Origin: Glandiceps talaboti
Taxonomy: Eukaryota > Hemichordata > Enteropneusta > Spengelidae
Direction: 5' to 3'
Assembly (NCBI RefSeq): GCF_964340395.1
Contig: NC_135555.1
Coordinates: 21,936,225-22,000,224 of the forward strand
Length of the DNA: 64,000 nt
A model generated the notes under the pieces. That model did not search any database. It was not told where the DNA came from and saw nothing but the letters and a program-made list of their open reading frames with translations. The translations under genes were made by a program, and so were the position numbers. This document shows positions 10,666 to 19,672 of the stretch, one piece after another. Position 1 is the first letter of the stretch. Each line of letters opens with the position of its first letter.

Positions 10666-12950
10666 CTCAATCAATCACTCACTCACTCACTCAGTCAATC
10701 AGTCAATCAATAAATCAATCAATCGAGTGCCTGTATCCAATACAAAGTAAAGTTCAGAGGCACTGTACAGTTAAATATTGAAAACCTTCGCGTTTTAAGG
10801 TTTTTCCTGAAGGCATTGACTGTGGGTGTCTGACAGAGCTCCGGTGTCAATTTGTTTTAAAGACGAGGTGTGGCATGTGAGAAAGCATGGCCACCAAAGG
10901 AATTAATTTTAATATTGTCACTGAAAACATTTCATTTTTAGTGACTCTCATAATGTCAGTAATGCAGGTTTAATGAAAAAAAAACATACATCGACAGGAC
11001 AACATCTTTTGAACAGAAACATGTGACTACTCCAAAATTTGTGGTCAATATGTGTTATTGATTTTGATTTTACTAGTTCATAACCCTGTTACCCAATTAA
11101 ACAGATATTCTGTGTACTATCCCAGAATACTCACCACAATCGATGACATCAGAGAATTTACGATAATTAATCATTCCATCGTTTTTATCTTCGTATTTAT
11201 CTGTCAGTGCCTGCTCATCTTCGGGGAATAGTTGTATTCCAAAGCTTTGATCCAGAACACGCTTAAATTGTGATGCTGTGGGGAAAAAAATGCATACTTT
11301 TAATTACAAACATCTGTTCCCAATAACTATCAAATCTACAGAGTAATCTACCGTTATGGTTCAATCAATACCAGCTGCTAACAATAATGATACAATAAAT
11401 ATGATAATATCTCTTAAATAAATAGTTCAATATGTACATCATTTCTTATAAAAACATTTCAATTTTAATGGTTCATACAAATATTTGTGTATGTTATGAT
11501 ACATTTAGATGAATAACAATAAATGTGACTCGCATTATTTCTGTATTATTCATTGCTTAGGCTTAAAAATGAAAATTATGTGGTTCCAATTATGCTCAAT
11601 TTTAGAATAGGTGGGATAGGTAGATTTTTTATGTTATTTTTTATATACCGGGGGTATATATTTTTTCATATGTGAGTGTCTAGTTAAGGTAGTTATGTTT
11701 TCCACTGTTTTCCATATGGTCTCTGTGTTATTAGTTTCTTCTCATCAGATGTACAGCCAGTACAGACTGGAAGAACAGATTTGTATTGTCTTTTTAAGAT
11801 GGTGCCAGTTTTTGCATCATCCACTATTTCTTTGCGAGAGATATCACAATTGTCCTGATTTTTTCCCTTGAATATGTAAAATAATGTTTAGGGTGAAAAC
11901 CTATAGGTGGGGTTCGGGTAACCAGAACCAAACAATTTTTTTGCCTTACAACAAGTCTATAGGTTTTTTGCTTTGAACTCCCTATCAGTAGAATGAATAA
12001 CAGACTACGTTACTTTAAGGAGAGTTTAGCCTAGGAAATAGTCATCAGGGATTTTTGGCTCTTGTCTATGTAGGGAAGGCAAGAGCCAAAAATCCCCACA
12101 TGACAGTCTAGAAAATTTATGATTATGTGTAGTTAGTGATCTGAATACATAACGTCATGCTGACCATGTTGGATTTATCTACATTTTTATTTGCCATCAT
12201 GTGAGAAATATGTAATACGTAGAATAGCAATATAGATATGTTTTTTAATAATAATTTTCTGAATAAATGGGTCAATCTGTTGACAAAGACTGAAGTACGC
12301 AGTCAAAAATATCAGATAACAATTTTCAAGTTTGTGTTTGGATCAAAAGTTTAAAAATTACCAACACTGAATTACCAACACAGATGAACTTTCATTTAAA
12401 GATGTTTTTTATTGTTCAACTCAGGCAAATAATTATGATATCAACTCTTCATTTAGTTAATGACATTAACAGTAACAGCATGCACACTACTACAATTACA
12501 CTAGACATGAGGTATAATTTCTTGAAGTTCAAACAAAATCCATGGTCAGCAATCAACTGAACTGTTTCTTTCATGCAGTTACTGTTCATATCATTAATTT
12601 AACTAAATAAAGAGTCTACACTGTGTATGTGATATTTGTCTCTTATCTTTCTTGTGTCTATCTCAACATGAAACCTTGTGATCAGACTCACTGATCTTAA
12701 TAGTTCATTTAACAGCTTGGGCAAGCTTTTCTGCAAAGAGCTGTAATATGTGGTATGTAGAGAGTGAAAGTCCCCACACTTCTGAAACTGTGTACTGCAA
12801 TGTATGTTATGTAGATTATTTCAACTTACTTGAAATGTAACCAGATCTGAGTCTGTCATAGTCTTTGAAGAACTCGGTCACACGAGCTCGTCTGGAGAGA
12901 ATCTTAGTTCGGATCTGATCCTCCAACACATTGATAGATCTTTCAGACAT
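1..12950 (-). CDS. Multi-EF-hand-like repeat protein gene, 14 exons, 3' end outside window
   Basis: Fourteen minus-strand exons join in consistent phase to at least 889 residues (one exon needs a correction, see 5073-5226). The protein is built from eight copies of one motif, seen as DYDRLRSGYISTSQF in copy 1, then DFDRHHNGL, DHDRLRSYIITENQF, DYDRSKANTRNITFSQF, DFDPLRNGSISQTRF, DFDRHNRGHVTNSQF, DYDKLRTGRMKKETF and DYDRVHNGTVSRSQF. Each has an aromatic helix before it and an F-R-x-x-L helix after it, as in an EF-hand pair. The loop is about two residues longer than a canonical 12-residue EF loop and ends in Q, R or T rather than E, so calcium binding by most copies is doubtful. Such long tandem proteins occur in ciliated and flagellated eukaryotes and are often named EFCAB6-like; that name and an axonemal role are inference. 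The start is ATG at 12,948-12,950. The gene continues past position 1. Confidence 0.85.
285..400. repeat. Interspersed repeat shared with 8.57-8.69 kb (inverted) and 18.4 kb
   Basis: ATATACTCTGGTCGTTCTAC, ATGCATGTCTATGTCACT and CTGCTGTGTTCAAAATATG match 8,570-8,690 in reverse complement and weakly match 18,400-18,490. Confidence 0.6.
565..836. repeat. Interspersed repeat with a THAP-like reading frame, copy 1
   Basis: A frame on the plus strand reads SVNHRALLLSLMSEQYEKIP, then DLHFYRIPRDKVLKNQYYEV. The FYRIP and basic helix recall the middle of a THAP zinc finger (F-H/Y-R-F-P), but the first cysteines are not convincing. The copy at 6.77 kb is about 85% alike by eye. Confidence 0.5.
865..1069 (-). 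CDS. EF-hand-like gene, exon 13
   Basis: Acceptor CTCCTTCAG, donor GTATGTAAT. It encodes SPVDPNYVEYLKFNDEIEG followed by a linker (TPQQYRVPVEVEQNVLPPEE) and a helix LQQTLERLANR. Confidence 0.8.
1140..1360 (+). mobile_element. tRNA-derived SINE
   Basis: The A-box-like GGTGGCTGAGTGG and B-box GGTTCGATCC lie about 35 bp apart. A body shared with the copy at 58.4 kb follows: CAGTTTGACTCTACCGAACA and AGGTACTCTGGTTTACTCC. It lies in the intron before exon 13 of the EF-hand-like gene. The 3' limit is uncertain. Confidence 0.75.
1817..1965 (-). CDS. EF-hand-like gene, exon 12
   Basis: Acceptor TTTTCTCAG, donor GTAAGTATG. It encodes RIRILEFLRDYDKLRTGRMK, which is motif copy 7, and then FRRALDPANLGLKGSEVAI. 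Confidence 0.85.
2062..2360. repeat. Half copy of the 48.7-kb foldback family
   Basis: Shares CTGTTACAAACAGGGAAAG, TAAACAAATGA and GAGACTTGTATTACATT with 48,739 onward. It lies in the intron after exon 11 of the EF-hand-like gene. Confidence 0.7.
2412..2551. repeat. ~47-bp tandem repeat, three copies
   Basis: ACTGTGAGTGGAGGTGTAA...GATACTGTATAGGAACTAG repeated three times in an intron. Confidence 0.92.
2777..3270 (-). CDS. EF-hand-like gene, exon 11 (longest)
   Basis: 494 nt with acceptor ATTACCAG and donor AAG/GTGAGTG. It encodes a linker (VEPNLEKTPTNEV), a helix VVSIVDNVMERMRQRAMQRR, motif copy 6 (CFQDFDRHNRGHVTNSQF), a partner helix and a helical stretch rich in charged residues (ERLVELHAVNSRVVNLEKN). 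Confidence 0.88.
4258..4468 (-). CDS. EF-hand-like gene, exon 10
   Basis: Acceptor TATCTTTCAG, donor GTAACTA. It encodes VNEYFQDFDPLRNGSISQTR (motif copy 5) and a partner segment with CAYYNDPKHPGRVLWPNF. Confidence 0.85.
4750..4940. repeat. Interspersed element with AGTGTGCCCTCTAA ends
   Basis: CAGTGTGCCCTCTAATG, TTTCTTGTGAGTCACC, GGTGCGTCACTAGATAT and TTGGCTGAGAGGACACAC. The same sequence occurs in reverse at 51,377-51,505. Confidence 0.65.
5073..5226 (-). CDS. EF-hand-like gene, exon 9, with 5-bp frameshifting duplication
   Basis: With the good acceptor TTATTGCAG the exon reads EFVGFTIGSDEMK and then meets TGA. The cause is one extra ATGAA/TGAAA unit in the run around 5,190-5,200. Removing five bases restores MKDAGDASVVTKKP and then VNFEEVLGRIRHHSLVNRIW, exactly in phase with exon 10. 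Two downstream AG dinucleotides (after GAAATGAAAG and after GATGCAG) would also give an open frame by a shorter exon. It may be a polymorphic null allele, an assembly error or an alternative acceptor. Confidence 0.7.
5461..5536. repeat. (AAC)n/(GAC)n microsatellite
   Basis: CAACAACAACAACAAC with some CGACGACGACAACAAC in an intron. Confidence 0.95.
5811..5850. other. Intronic hairpin
   Basis: CTGCACTTTCAC (5815-5826) pairs perfectly with GTGAAAGTGCAG (5839-5850). Weaker pairing continues outward (GTATCTGCACTCATG region). Confidence 0.55.
5997..6165 (-). CDS. EF-hand-like gene, exon 8
   Basis: Acceptor TTCAACAG, donor GTAATA. It completes motif copy 4 (SKANTRNITFSQFGRIL), which has a longer loop than the others, and encodes a partner helix LLCRKFEDPERRGDVNYPAF. 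Confidence 0.85.
6252..6637. mobile_element. MITE with GGCCTAA...TTGTxTGGTTC ends, copy 1
   Basis: Terminal inverted repeats of about 30 bp: AACTTGTTTGGTTCCGGTT on the left and AATCGGAACCGCACAATTT on the right. The interior has GGCTGTACATCTGATGAGA and ACCATATGGAAAAC. Intronic. Confidence 0.75.
6773..7035. repeat. Interspersed repeat with a THAP-like reading frame, copy 2
   Basis: Reads SVNHRTLLLSPMSEQYEKNP, then DLHFYRIPRNKALKKRYYEV, open in the same frame as copy 1. Starts AGGCCTTTCCAAAATTTGCC-like and ends in CGGTGTATTCTCAATTTCC. It lies in an intron of the EF-hand-like gene. Confidence 0.5.
7080..7258 (-). CDS. EF-hand-like gene, exon 7
   Basis: Donor GTATGT directly after FKDYDR. Of two possible acceptors, ATGACCCAG (start 7258) keeps the frame after exon 6, whereas TCTGCAG at 7273 does not. 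It encodes EKKPTMEVKRPPL, a helix RIVMYAYFKDYDR and the start of motif copy 4. Confidence 0.75.
7867..8134 (-). CDS. EF-hand-like gene, exon 6
   Basis: Acceptor AATTCAG, donor GTAAGT. It encodes PRSVDDVFDKIRTAVYKNG, motif copy 3 (FFRDHDRLRSYIITENQF) and its partner segment (DYYKIKDGRVRYKEFCDLM). This is a complete repeat pair in one exon. Confidence 0.85.
8565..8690. repeat. Copy of the 285-400 repeat, reverse orientation
   Basis: CATATTTCGAACACAGCAG, CAGTGACATAGACAATG and TAGAACGACCAGAGTATAT. Confidence 0.6.
8936..9139 (-). CDS. EF-hand-like gene, exon 5
   Basis: 204 nt, phase 0 at both ends, acceptor GTGTTACAG and donor AAG/GTAAGTC. It encodes FYRSFPGPPDVTENEMQ and onward: the helix closing motif copy 2, a helix with a LDPSKASLCNYLNF loop, and a linker ending YPGSPAKAEYNIPAK. 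Confidence 0.85.
9338..9640. repeat. ~100-bp tandem triplication covering an exon 3' end and donor
   Basis: GTGACTGTCACATG begins at 9,341, 9,442 and 9,541. Each copy is followed by a version of the coding sequence for DFDRHHNGLV with its donor. Only the copy at 9.59 kb is joined to the rest of exon 4. Confidence 0.85.
9594..9744 (-). CDS. EF-hand-like gene, exon 4 (3' boundary triplicated)
   Basis: Acceptor ATCCTTTAG; the best donor follows GGATTG (GTAAGG). It encodes SQRPLSPSFRSRC through CYEDFDRHHNGL, motif copy 2. With this donor the motif lacks about five residues before the next exon (FYRSF). Two decayed copies of the exon end lie at 9.33-9.54 kb. The copy nearest 9,379 still encodes the missing VKESH before a GTAAGG donor, but a 2-base insertion shifts it. 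The true boundary is therefore uncertain. Confidence 0.7.
9960..10330. repeat. AT-rich degenerate tandem repeat
   Basis: Repeated variants of AATAATGACTTTGT and CATATCCCATTATGATTA at ~35-50 bp spacing, intronic. Confidence 0.5.
10359..10419 (-). CDS. EF-hand-like gene, exon 3
   Basis: Short 61-nt exon with acceptor TTTTTCACAG and donor GTAAGTAT. It encodes the linker VFEPNDLKTEPQARKVEVTE, and phase fits both neighbours. Confidence 0.7.
10499..10727. repeat. (TCAA)n/(TCAG)n microsatellite
   Basis: ATCAATCAATCAATCA with interspersed CAGTCAGTCAGTC and ACTCACTCACTC blocks, in the intron between exons 2 and 3 of the EF-hand-like gene. Confidence 0.95.
11135..11275 (-). CDS. EF-hand-like gene, exon 2
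   Basis: Acceptor CCCCACAG, donor GTGAGTATT. It completes motif copy 1 (TSQFKRVLD) and encodes a second helix-loop segment around LTDKYEDKNDGMINYRKF, which is the closest thing to a canonical EF loop in the protein (DKNDGMINY). Confidence 0.85.
11558..11948. mobile_element. Same MITE family, copy 2 (reverse orientation)
   Basis: Starts TAGGCTTAAAAATG, then TATGTGGTTCCAATTATGC; CATCAGATGTACAGCCAG; ends AACCAGAACCAAACAATTT. Confidence 0.75.
12041..12104. other. Intronic hairpin with 17-bp perfect stem
   Basis: GGGATTTTTGGCTCTTG (12,048-12,064) pairs with CAAGAGCCAAAAATCCC; loop TCTATGTAGGGAAGG. Pairing extends through GTCAT / ATGAC with small bulges, giving a ~24-bp stem. It lies in the first intron of the EF-hand-like gene. 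Confidence 0.6.
12830..12950 (-). CDS. EF-hand-like gene, coding exon 1
   Basis: Begins with the ATG of MSERSINVLEDQIRTKI and ends just before GTAAGTTG, leaving one base of the next codon. It carries the first half of motif copy 1 (FFKDYDRLRSGYIS). A diverged duplicate of its 5' end, start codon included, lies just upstream at about 13,039-13,120. Confidence 0.85.
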
Positions 12951-12991
12951 CTTGAATGATGTCCAGTTGTGCCCTTGTGGTCAGATTCACG

Positions 12992-13063
12992 TCAACGGTT
13001 TTCCCTTTTTATTCTAGTAAACATAAACAGAATAAATACATTGATAGTTCTTTCAGGCATCAT
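12992..13063 (-). promoter_or_regulatory. Possible upstream ORF from a duplicated start exon
   Basis: A diverged tandem copy of the first coding exon's 5' end lies at about 13,039-13,120. It gives ATG ATG CCT.. (MMPERTINVFILFMF, 23 codons and TGA), which ends about 40 bases before the real ATG. If transcription starts upstream of 13,063 this would be a uORF that imitates the authentic N-terminus (MSERSINVLE). The transcription start is unknown. Confidence 0.35.
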
Positions 13064-13120
13064 GAACGATGTTCCATTGTTTTCCCTTTTATTCAAGTAA
13101 ACATAAACATAAACGAATAA

Positions 13121-15556
13121 GTATTTGGAAATAGCTCATTAGGTGATGAATTATAAATATGCACAAATTTTTACAATAAAATTGAATAATATTATGAAAT
13201 AAACTGTTGATCTTTCTGTATTACATTCAGCTCAGAACAAACAAAATATTAAATGGCTATCATAAAGCTGAACATCGTTGAGATTTGAGACTGTTTTTAG
13301 TATGTTTTCCACTAGTAGTTTTTATCACTTTTGTAGTGTTTCAGTGCCTATGGACTTTTAGGATATATGGCGCTTTACAAGTGATATTATTATTATTGTT
13401 ATTATTATTATTATAGATTAGTAATTATGCAACAATTTTAGTAAAAAAAATATCTGTGAAAAATGTGTGTTTCGATCAATCTCGCCTCGATGGTGTACGT
13501 CCTTGACCTTGTTGCGATCGGCTTTGTTTATCTTCAAGTTGTGGGTAAGGCCATGAAAGTATAACCCACGATAACACCTATATGTTTGTTTTGACATGCC
13601 TTCATTGCTTCATCATTGGCAATATATTACAATGGTCACCGTGCGTACGCGTGATTACATATGAGCAGTTCACTTACAAGGTAATGTTTACAGTGATTTT
13701 TTTACCTGTCTTGTTTCCGGAGTTTGATTACGTCTTGCCGACGCCTAACATGCTGTGGTAGTTGCAGTAAATTAGTTTTGAAAATGTTGCTTTCAGTCTA
13801 GTCATTGCTTAGTTATTTTGTAATCCAGCATATTTGTTTATGGTCAAGTTTTCCCGAATAATAGTTGTAACATTTGTTTATGAAAAGCCGGCGGAACGTA
13901 GTGCCGGGACAGTGACTTTATTATATGCAAGTAAAAGTTCGTCGTGAATTTATTACAGGTTCCGGGGGCGTGCGTGAAGCAAGTAACTTTGCACTCTAGA
14001 CTAGAGCCTGTTCAGAAAATGTATCGGCTGATATAAATTTACCGGTTTAACTTCACACACACACTTAGGCCATTCTCATTTTCGCGCCTTTTGCAAGTTT
14101 CCAGTCACGTAAAACACTTTGTAAATACTTGTTAGTATGTGTCAAAAGTATTAATTGTTGCATTTTTGGTGTGCAACAGTACATTCCATACATGAGGTTT
14201 ATTTTCAGTGCTTCTTTTCTTTGTCATACAATAAACAGCTATAGACTAGTTAGTACTGTTTATTTCTTTTTATTTTATAAAATGCTATTTTCAGTCAATC
14301 TTGAAGTGTCAATTTTAAACAAATGTTTATGGCCCCCCCCCCCCAAAAAAAAATAATTAAATAATTAAATAATTAAATAATAAGTATATAGTAATAATAA
14401 TTTTTATAATAATCAAGTTTATTTCAATACTAACCACCCTACCTGGGGTACTTTTGTATGCTGAGTTCAAAATAGGGGGTCATTTTATGAACATCTGTTG
14501 CCATGGTAACCAAAACCACCATAATATGTTAACCATTTTTTCCAAAACTTGACATAAAACATTGAAAAAAAAGATAATACAGTGATAAATGCCCTTGTAT
14601 TAGACATGTATGAGTTAGTGCTACCTGATGTAACATAAATTGTATAAAATTGGATAGCTGTTTCCATGGAAACGTATGGTAGACGTGAAAATTATGTTTT
14701 CATTATATACACATACATCTCACAAACAACATTCTAAATCTGATAAATATCTTCTTATTTGCACATTGACCCTACTACCAAGGGTACTTTGTCATGCTGA
14801 GTTCAAAAAGTGGTCATTTAATAACATCGATTGCCATGGTAACCAAAATAACCATATAACGTGAATTTTTGACAAATTAGACATAAAACACTTTAAACAT
14901 TTTAAATTTAGGAAAAAAACATCATTGCTGTTGGAATGTATGGGTTGGTGATATCTGTTGTAACAAGGTTTCATGATTTTTGAAATTATCTGTATCAAAC
15001 CTATGCAATTCTAAAAGTAAAACTCTAAAAATCACCAGAATAAATTGTAAATTTACTAAATACCTAAATACCAGCAGTCCTTGCGAATTCGAACTACACT
15101 TGTCAACTTGGTTCAGTCTTTCATCACAAAATCTCCAAATGTGTACACATACATTTGAGTACCGGTACAAGTTGACATACGCGACTCCATACTGTTTATC
15201 GTTTGTTTATGGATAGAAATTCAAAATCCGACAGTTTCAAAGATCGTCTGCTGCTCCAGCTGACACTGTAGTTAGTATTGTGAAACTCGATGTGTGTACA
15301 TGCGTATGTACGTATTTCTGGGTCCCAAATTCAGACGATAACAGACACCGATATCATTCATGTCATCGGGGACAAGTGACATCACGGTAGCATTCATTGT
15401 TACAGGAATACTTATAAATTATCCAGAAATTCTCGATCATAAAGGCTTGCGAAGTGTCGAGTGTGAGAAATGGCGTCCGTTACTAATACTACTGTGTGTG
15501 CGCGAGGTGAATGACGTCACTAGAATTGAATACAATGTAGCAAAGTGCGTTACACT
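13121..15556. other. Region upstream of the EF-hand-like gene, no gene recognised
   Basis: No convincing exon is visible. The stretch 13,480-14,100 is richer in CpG than its surroundings and could hold a promoter. A poly-C/A-rich run lies near 14,333. At 14,430-14,970 two diverged copies of a ~330-bp unit follow each other, sharing 'gtacttt.tatgctgagttcaaa' and 'ttgccatggtaaccaaaa' (each run under 20 bases). Confidence 0.4.
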
Positions 15557-15812
15557 AGCCCCGTCTACACGCACTAAAAATCCTACCAGAGGTAGGATTC
15601 AGGATAGTTTGAAGCCCGTGTAGACGCAAACGCGTCCTGAACCTGTCCTGAAACCGTCCTGACTTAGGACACCTTTGAGAGGTTTCCTGAAACCCTCCTG
15701 ACTTCGTCCTATATGTACTAGTCAGGACGGAACGCGCGACATCCACGCTGTAACCTTCCTACGTGTAGACACAAATCTATCCTACCTCAGGTATGACTTG
15801 GGACTGCCTCAG
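15557..15812. repeat. Left MITE-like arm of the composite element
   Basis: Rich in CCTGA/TCAGG words (GTCCTGAAACCGTCCTGAC, TTTCCTGAAACCCTCCTGA). It is the reverse complement of most of 56,616-56,897. Confidence 0.8.
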
Positions 15813-16734
15813 GTAGGCACTTAGTGAAACGTCTTTTTTTTGCCCGTGCCACCGCGGTCGAATAACTTTCAACTGCTTGGGAGGTCTAGGCTCGTACACA
15901 AGTTTAGCCGCTGTGACCAATAATTATCACTTACATACTAACATTATAATGAGTTTACTATTAGTTATTACATTCCTGAAGATATGTATAAACTATAAAC
16001 AATAGTTTCCATGCTTTAAAATAAATAATACCTAGGTGTTTACTAGGTGTGATAAAAATGGACTGTGCACGAGTACACATTCAAAATGGCGACTAATGGC
16101 AAAACTGACATCGAGCTGGCTGCAGGCATACCTGCATGAAGGTGCCATGCCTTTGCCTATAAAGAGTCGATTGTGAAAGGAAGAGTGAAGAGGCGACTGA
16201 ATGAGTGTCTCCCGGAGGTAAGATTGTGTTTTACAACGAATGGTGTGACTGACTTCTAGTACTGAGCTTCTATAGCACTGTGCACATACATGCACTATCG
16301 CACTCTGTACACCGAAATAACTTCATAATAGTCAATGTTTGATTTACTGTTGTCATAATAGCTGGTTACTAAATTTGACATCTCAAGTCTTACCCTACAT
16401 TTTGAATAGAGTGCATCTACAATGCCATGTTGAGGCTATCTGTTCATGACAGTGACCACATACTGTTAATGTTACTATCTAGAGTAATCGACTGTTACTG
16501 ACTGCTATGTGTGCAGAAATACAAAACAATGGATGCATGTACATCCAATATGTTGTGTATATTTCACCAGGACTTATTAATTCTCTTACTTTTAGGCCTC
16601 AGACCCTAGGCCTCTCTCTTTGACTAAATGGGCCAAGCATGATAAGTATGTAGTATCAATGAATACTGCAGAGGAAAAAATAATTCCCTTAATGAAACTG
16701 TAATGTGTTTTAGTGCCATACCAAAGTGAAATTT

Positions 16735-18005
16735 GTTCCATTTCTTGATTTCACATTGCCAACTTTCCTGGTTGAATGTAAAGGTGGCATTTGGTGATTT
16801 CTCATACACTCCTCCATTCATTTTCAGTATAAATAACTAAAACAAATATCAAGGTTGAATGTCCCCAAAATGTGCACTTTCCAGGTTGAATGTAAATTTG
16901 GTATTTTATGGACTTTACGTGGCTTTTAGTACACTCCAACATTTATTTTCAGTACAAATAAGTAAAACAAATGTATTTCACTTGCAAAACTTATAGAAAC
17001 CAGTCTTTGGGTCGTGTGTTAATGTAGTCAGTTATCAAGGTTGAATGTCCCCAAAATGTGCACTTTCCAGGTTGAATGTAAATTTGGCATTTTATGGACT
17101 TTACGTGGCTTTCAATACACTCCAACATTTATTTTCAGTACAAATAAGTGAAACAAATGGGTTTCACTTGCAAAACTTATAGAAACCAGTCCTTGAGTGA
17201 TTTGTTACTGTAGTCAGTTATCAAGGTTGAATGTCCCCAAAATGTGCACTTTCCAGGTTGAATGTAACTTTGGCATTTTATGGACTTTACGTGGCTTTCA
17301 ATACACTCCAACATTTATTTTCAGTACAAATAAGTAAAACAAATGGGTTTCACTTGCAAAACTTATAGAAACCAGTCCTTGAGTGATTTGTTACTGTAGT
17401 CAGTTATCAAGGTTGAATGTCCCCAAAATGTGCACTTTCCAGGTTGAATGTAAATTTGGCATTTTATGGACTTTAAGTGGCTTTTAAAACACTCCAGCAT
17501 TTATTTTTAGTACAAATAAGTAAAACAAATGTGTTTCACTTGTAAAACTTATAGAAATGACAGTCTTTGGGTGATTTGTTAATGTAGTCAGTTATCAACT
17601 TTGGCATTTTATGGACTTTACGTGGCTTTTAATACACTCCAACATTTATTTTCAGTACAAATAAGTAAAACAAATGTCCCCAAAATGTGCACTTTCATGG
17701 CTGAATGTAAAGTTGGCATTTGGTGAACTTTACCATGTTTCCTATATACTCCCACATTCATTTTCAGTACAAATAAGTAAAACACATGTATTTCACTTGT
17801 AAAACTCATAGAAATCACAGTCTTTGGGTGATGTGTTAATGTAGTCAGTTATCAAGGTTGAATGTCCCCAAAATGTGCACTTTCACGGTTGAATGTAAAG
17901 TTGGCAATTTGGTAGACTTTGCTAGGTTTCTCGTACATTCTAACATTCAATTTCAGTATGCATAAGTACAACAAATGTATTTCACTTGCGAAACTCATAG
18001 GATGT
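16735..18005. repeat. Satellite, ~185-bp unit, about six copies
   Basis: Units begin AAGGTTGAATGTCCCCAAAA near 16,852, 17,037, 17,222, 17,407 and 17,854, with a partial one near 17,676. Each holds GCACTTTCCAGGTTGAATG and TTTTCAGTACAAATAAGT. The last copies are shorter or diverged. Confidence 0.9.
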
Positions 18006-18559
18006 ACAACAAAAAACTTTTTATACATTTATTAATATCATGCAATTTATTACAAACATGGATGTGGTCAATATTATTTTCTAAATAAAAAATTCAAAAT
18101 AGATGCCAAATCCTCATTCGTATATCCACTTTAATGTACACATATTCTTCTTTAATTCTGTCCCGTCACATTGCCAAACTCTCCTAACTAAAGCATTATT
18201 TCATTACAGATGGCTGCAAGAAGGGTATATACAAAATAAACTTTGCAAGCTTGGTGTTGGATCAGATGCTGAGAATAACTATATGCATTTATGTATGGTC
18301 ACAGTCCTTGAACCTAACAAAAATAGAAGGGAGCTGTCAAAAGTGCTGGCAAGCAAGCCAAGTTGAATATGGTTTGAACAAAAATAATGGATTTATACTC
18401 AGGATGTTTATACAATGTACATCAGATCAACATGCATCTATATCAGTAGTACTGTTGTGCTCAAAATATGTTTCAAAATGTTTAAAATCATCCTTTTTTG
18501 TGTGCATGTACAATTACATTACTTACAATTATTTCACATAGCATATGTCGTAATATCAC

Positions 18560-19050
18560 GATATGATCCAACATGACCTCACTTGACCTCTCATGGACGA
18601 GCTATGCTTGATATCGATATGTATTTACCTATCTTTATGCACAACACTTACAATTGAGTGAACTGACCTCAGGTGACTAAGACTACATGACCTGCTATTA
18701 CTTGACGTGACCCAGGTTGACCTCAAACCCTACTGTACTAACTTGTGTTATAGCATACATATATAGTTGGCTTAGACCATACATGAGCAAACTCGACTTA
18801 GACAGACATGAACTTTAATAAGTGACCTGACCTGACATAACTGGCCACACAACATAAAGGCTTAACTTCTACTGATAAAGACCCAAAGTGACATGGTCCT
18901 AAGAGAGGTTATGCATTCATTATTTGACCTGATCTGGCCAGACCTTACAGACCATTAATATTTACCCAGGTGATATGATTAAATTACACGACCTGGCCTA
19001 ACATTGGTAATGGTGTCGTGCCATGACCTGCTATGACCTGGCCTTTGTAA
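18560..19050. repeat. TGACCT-rich degenerate repeat
   Basis: About ten TGACCT words in under 500 bp (for example CATGACCTCACTTGACCTC, AGTGACCTGACCTGAC, CATGACCTGCTATGACCTGG). TGACCT is the reverse complement of the nuclear-receptor half-site AGGTCA. It may simply be a decayed tandem repeat. Confidence 0.6.
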
Positions 19051-19356
19051 GCTCATCTCACACATAAATCCTGTTTCACCTTTGTGTCCTACGGTTACTA
19101 TAAACAATTGTGCAAAGTAACTATATGTATGAGATGTTGTCACTGAACGGTAATGTTGTGATGTGATGTATAACAATCATCAATAATGAATTACATGAAT
19201 TACAGTTGTCTGTATTTATATTACAATGCATCAAATTATTTTCCATATCAATTTTACTTAATACAATCATATTTAATCTTATGATAAAGATGAGTCAAGT
19301 TGATATATTTTCTGTAAGTTTATATCAATATCAAATAAAACTAATTTAGCATAATG

Positions 19357-19672
19357 TTATAGTGCTTTCATTTGTGTTTGTGAGATAATATGATTTGTAT
19401 TATGGTGAAAGGAACACTGGATGGCTGGACTGTCTTCAGGTGGTGGAATGTTTTCTTCGTCAATGTCTGCTGCTGATGCTTCGTCTTCTTCTATCTGGTC
19501 CAAGATATCACCTGCACATTGATCCCAGTTTCTCTTGACTCCTCTGTACTACATGTAGCAACCTCCAGTTCTATATCAACGATGTCTTGTAAATTGCAAC
19601 CAAAGAGCTCCTCAGCCAGTTGATCTAAGTGGGCCACATCTATGGAATCATCTTCACTGTCAGTCACTTAAT
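19357..19672 (-). pseudogene. Acidic coding-like segment inside the composite element
   Basis: One frame reads VTDSEDDSIDVAHLDQLAEE, then LFGCNLQDIVDIELEVATCS. A shifted frame then reads GDILDQIEEDEASAADIDEE, then NIPPPEDSPAIQ to a TAA. The strongly acidic, non-repetitive residues look protein-coding, but a frame change or an unseen splice is needed. No family recognised. Confidence 0.35.

Noticed and set aside
16032-16295. Minus-strand 87-codon ORF and plus-strand exon-like segment near 16.09-16.22 kb
   Set aside because: A donor-like GTAAGA exists at 16,220, but neither frame resembles a known domain and the plausible start codons soon meet stops. Left as unresolved element sequence.
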